Below are positions 5,317 to 5,519 of a stretch of DNA of 5,519 nt, one piece after another. A model generated the notes under the pieces. The model worked only from the letters and a program-made list of their open reading frames with translations. It had not been told where the DNA came from and searched no databases. How positions within the stretch are numbered: position 1 is the stretch's first letter; each line of letters begins with the position of its first letter. The position numbers were made by a program, and so were the translations under genes. This DNA is from Candidatus Segatella caccae (GTDB lineage: Bacteria > Bacteroidota > Bacteroidia > Bacteroidales > Bacteroidaceae), in assembly GCA_900556395.1 (NCBI GenBank), contig USOQ01000100.1, positions 1-5,519 on the forward strand, given 5' to 3'.

Positions 5317-5390
5317 GGCGGGATAGCTCAGTTGGTTAGAGCGTCGGATTCATAATCCGGAGGTCCCGGGATCGTAGCCCGGTCCCGCTA
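5317..5390 (+). tRNA. tRNA with anticodon CAT, elongator tRNA-Met most likely
   Basis: The full cloverleaf fits in 74 nt. The acceptor GGCGGGA (5317-5323) pairs with TCCCGCT (5383-5389) with a G-T pair at 1-72. The D-stem is GCTC/GAGC. The anticodon stem TCGGA/TCCGG carries loop TTCATAA with anticodon CAT at 5351-5353. The variable loop is AGGTC, the T-stem is CCGGG/CCCGG, and the discriminator is A5390. CCA is not encoded. It is not the initiator: the bacterial initiator has an unpaired 1-72 position and three G-C pairs at the base of the anticodon stem, and here the third is A-T. Elongator Met is preferred over tRNA-Ile2 (lysidine-modified CAT), but sequence alone does not exclude the latter. 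Oddity: the T-loop reads ATCGTAG, so the nearly universal T54 and A58 are replaced by A54 and T58. Confidence 0.93.
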
Positions 5391-5436
5391 CGAAGAAGCA
5401 CTTGTGAACTCTGTTCATAAGTGCTTCTTCGTTTTT
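5391..5436 (+). terminator. Strong intrinsic terminator of the tRNA unit
   Basis: The arms 5391-5409 and 5413-5431 form a 19-bp stem with a single G-T wobble (5404/5418) and a 3-nt loop TCT, followed at once by TTTTT (5432-5436). The stem begins on the base directly after the tRNA discriminator, so the primary transcript has essentially no free 3' trailer between tRNA and hairpin. This makes the tRNA a single-gene transcription unit. Confidence 0.93.
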
Positions 5437-5519
5437 AGAAAGTCAAAGGAAGAGTAGGAAAGTCTGGGTCAGCGGATTTTTCCGGTTGGTAACACCGTAT
5501 GTTAGGAATAAAGTCGTAC
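5437..5519. other. Right edge after the terminator; no firm gene
   Basis: A minus-strand frame is open from the window edge to a TAA at 5437-5435, giving 27 codons that end PDFPTLPLTF. It could be the C-terminus of a convergent gene whose stop overlaps the terminator T-tract. Another minus frame and one plus frame are also open over most of this stretch, so openness carries little weight here. I do not recognise any of the three peptides. Confidence 0.3.

Overview
The window looks like a piece of a Bacteroidales chromosome, most likely Prevotella or a close relative. The evidence is the house style of the promoters (TAnnTTTG -7 boxes, in two cases inside the same 11-mer TTACTTTTGCA), the lack of clear Shine-Dalgarno sequences, AT-rich spacers, and proteins of typical Bacteroidetes form: a fused RibBA, a roughly 630-residue LptF/LptG permease and a class I aminotransferase. 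The genus is an inference from style and recollection, not from a search.

Layout. All clear protein genes lie on the minus strand. From right to left they are an LptF/LptG-family permease (start most likely at 4863), ribBA 31 nt downstream of it, an aspartate-type aminotransferase 115 nt further on with its own promoter, and, after a 270-nt spacer, the first 49 codons of a probable ExbB/MotA/TolQ-type proton-channel protein cut by the window edge. The permease and ribBA are probably co-transcribed. The aminotransferase has its own -7 box behind a weak terminator-like hairpin. The ExbB-like gene has its own promoter and a leader of about 110 nt.

On the plus strand the right end holds a complete tRNA with anticodon CAT (elongator Met most likely). 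It has a textbook Bacteroidetes promoter (TTTG-N20-TACCTTTG), a small 5' leader hairpin, and an intrinsic terminator whose 19-bp stem starts on the base after the discriminator. Between the permease promoter and the tRNA lies about 430 nt without a clear gene. It carries a second plus-strand -7 box, a 24-codon near-leaderless ORF, a 7+7 bp dyad, and a 12-bp repeat of the tRNA leader placed at nearly the same distance from the -7 box.

How the genes work together: the permease belongs to the LPS transport machine, ribBA supplies both entry reactions of riboflavin synthesis, the aminotransferase serves amino-acid metabolism, and the ExbB-like protein would energise TonB-dependent outer-membrane uptake. 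These are core functions with no obvious shared pathway. I see no mobile element, CRISPR array, defence system or other clearly new multi-gene system. The most interesting points are small: the repeated promoter/leader architecture, a swapped A54/T58 pair in the tRNA T-loop, the near-leaderless permease start, and the odd C-terminal extension of the permease.
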